From JBFLYE01 sp040756715 [NCBI: bacterium] (GTDB lineage Bacteria > UBA9089 > UBA9088), in assembly GCA_040756715.1 (NCBI GenBank), contig JBFLYE010000033.1, positions 1-6,716 of the forward strand: 6,716 bases of DNA, in the 5' to 3' direction. Shown here piece by piece: positions 6,303 through 6,716 of this stretch; the first letter of the stretch is position 1, and the number at the start of each line of letters is the position of its first letter. A model generated the notes under the pieces. The model was not told where the DNA came from, did not search any database, and saw nothing but the letters and a program-made list of their open reading frames with translations. Both the position numbers and the translations under genes were made by a program.

Positions 6303-6716
6303 CAAGATTTATTCTATTGATTTTTGTCCTTTGTTTGGGGATTTATGGAATTAGAATGGCTCTTTTTTCTTCCCTTTTTACCATAAAAAATGTAGAGGTA
6401 AAGGTATCGGGTGATATATCAGAAAATGAAATTATGAGATTATGGAAGGGATTTTTAAGGCAAAACTATCCAGGCATTGCCCCCAATCTTTTTAAACTAA
6501 AAAAAGATGGCCTTCGTAGATATATCCTTTCTGATGTAAGGGTAAAAAGGGTAGAGATAAAAAGGTATCCCCCTCATAGGATTGTTATTCTCATAGAGCC
6601 AAGAAAGGCTTTTGTATGGATTAAAGATAGTCTCGGCGTTGATGGAGAGGGGGTTATATTTCCTATAAAAGGGACACAAAGTCTGGCATATCTTTCGGGT
6701 TTTGAAGGGAAAAAAA
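6284..6716 (+). CDS. ftsQ: Cell division protein FtsQ, 5' part (runs off window)
   Basis: The frame stays open from the ATG to the window end, giving 144 residues without a stop. After a short basic start (MAYKGLAR) there is one membrane helix, about residues 9-28 (ILLIFVLCLGIYGI), with the rest outside the cytoplasm. A POTRA domain follows from FTIKNVEVKVSG (about 32-43), containing helix SENEIMRLW and the strands LSDVRVKRVEIKRYPPHRI and VILIEPRKAFVW. It ends with the FtsQ beta-domain signature DGEGVIFP (about 119-126). This layout is that of FtsQ/DivIB, the bitopic divisome protein that bridges early and late division proteins through FtsB and FtsL. The C-terminal beta domain is cut by the edge; FtsQ is usually 250-300 residues. 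The ATG lies inside the preceding lipoprotein gene in another frame, with AGAAAG directly before it but no proper spacing, so translational coupling is likely. The neighbouring mur/ftsA/ftsZ genes of the usual division cluster would be expected to the right. Confidence 0.85.
   Translation, partial: MAYKGLARFILLIFVLCLGIYGIRMALFSSLFTIKNVEVKVSGDISENEIMRLWKGFLRQNYPGIAPNLFKLKKDGLRRYILSDVRVKRVEIKRYPPHRIVILIEPRKAFVWIKDSLGVDGEGVIFPIKGTQSLAYLSGFEGKK

Noticed and set aside
1-6716. CRISPR array, tRNA/rRNA, insertion sequence or defence system
   Set aside because: No regularly spaced repeats, cloverleaf-like or rRNA-like sequence, transposase or recognisable defence genes; nearly all bases are in housekeeping-type genes.

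Overview
The window is a single-direction (+ strand), densely coded stretch of an AT-rich bacterial genome. It holds five genes: a Ser/Thr protein kinase, a Re-citrate-synthase-type DRE-TIM enzyme with an extra C-terminal Cache-like domain, the AAA+ unfoldase ClpC, a TPR lipoprotein, and the 5' part of ftsQ, which runs off the right edge. Codon use leans heavily on AGA/AGG, ATA and AAA in every gene, so nothing looks recently transferred. The ClpC (with UVR motif), the lipoprotein with a Cys signal peptide, FtsQ and the citrate-synthase relative (a family known mainly from anaerobes) suggest an anaerobic, probably uncultured bacterium. The phylum cannot be fixed from the sequence.

Layout. Bases 7-909 encode a soluble eukaryotic-type kinase. 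It is followed after 17 bases by the DRE-TIM enzyme (927-2759), probably in the same transcript. A 136-base AT-rich gap (2760-2895) contains two similar short motifs, a weak inverted repeat and a promoter-like region ending almost on the ATG of clpC (2896-5316), which has no Shine-Dalgarno sequence. A 68-base gap (5317-5384) with a possible promoter and a dyad symmetry leads to a lipoprotein gene with a TTG start (5385-6302). Its last 19 bases overlap the start of ftsQ (6284 to the window end).

How the genes relate. ClpC is general protein quality control and needs a ClpP encoded elsewhere. FtsQ is a divisome membrane protein, and the overlap suggests the lipoprotein is co-translated with it. 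The kinase and the citrate-synthase-like enzyme may form a small two-gene unit, but no functional link is proven. These are mostly recognisable housekeeping families. The least ordinary items are the C-terminal sensor-like domain on the DRE-TIM enzyme, its pairing with a kinase, the apparently leaderless clpC, and the lipoprotein overlapping ftsQ. I do not see a convincing undescribed multi-gene system, CRISPR array, mobile element or RNA gene.
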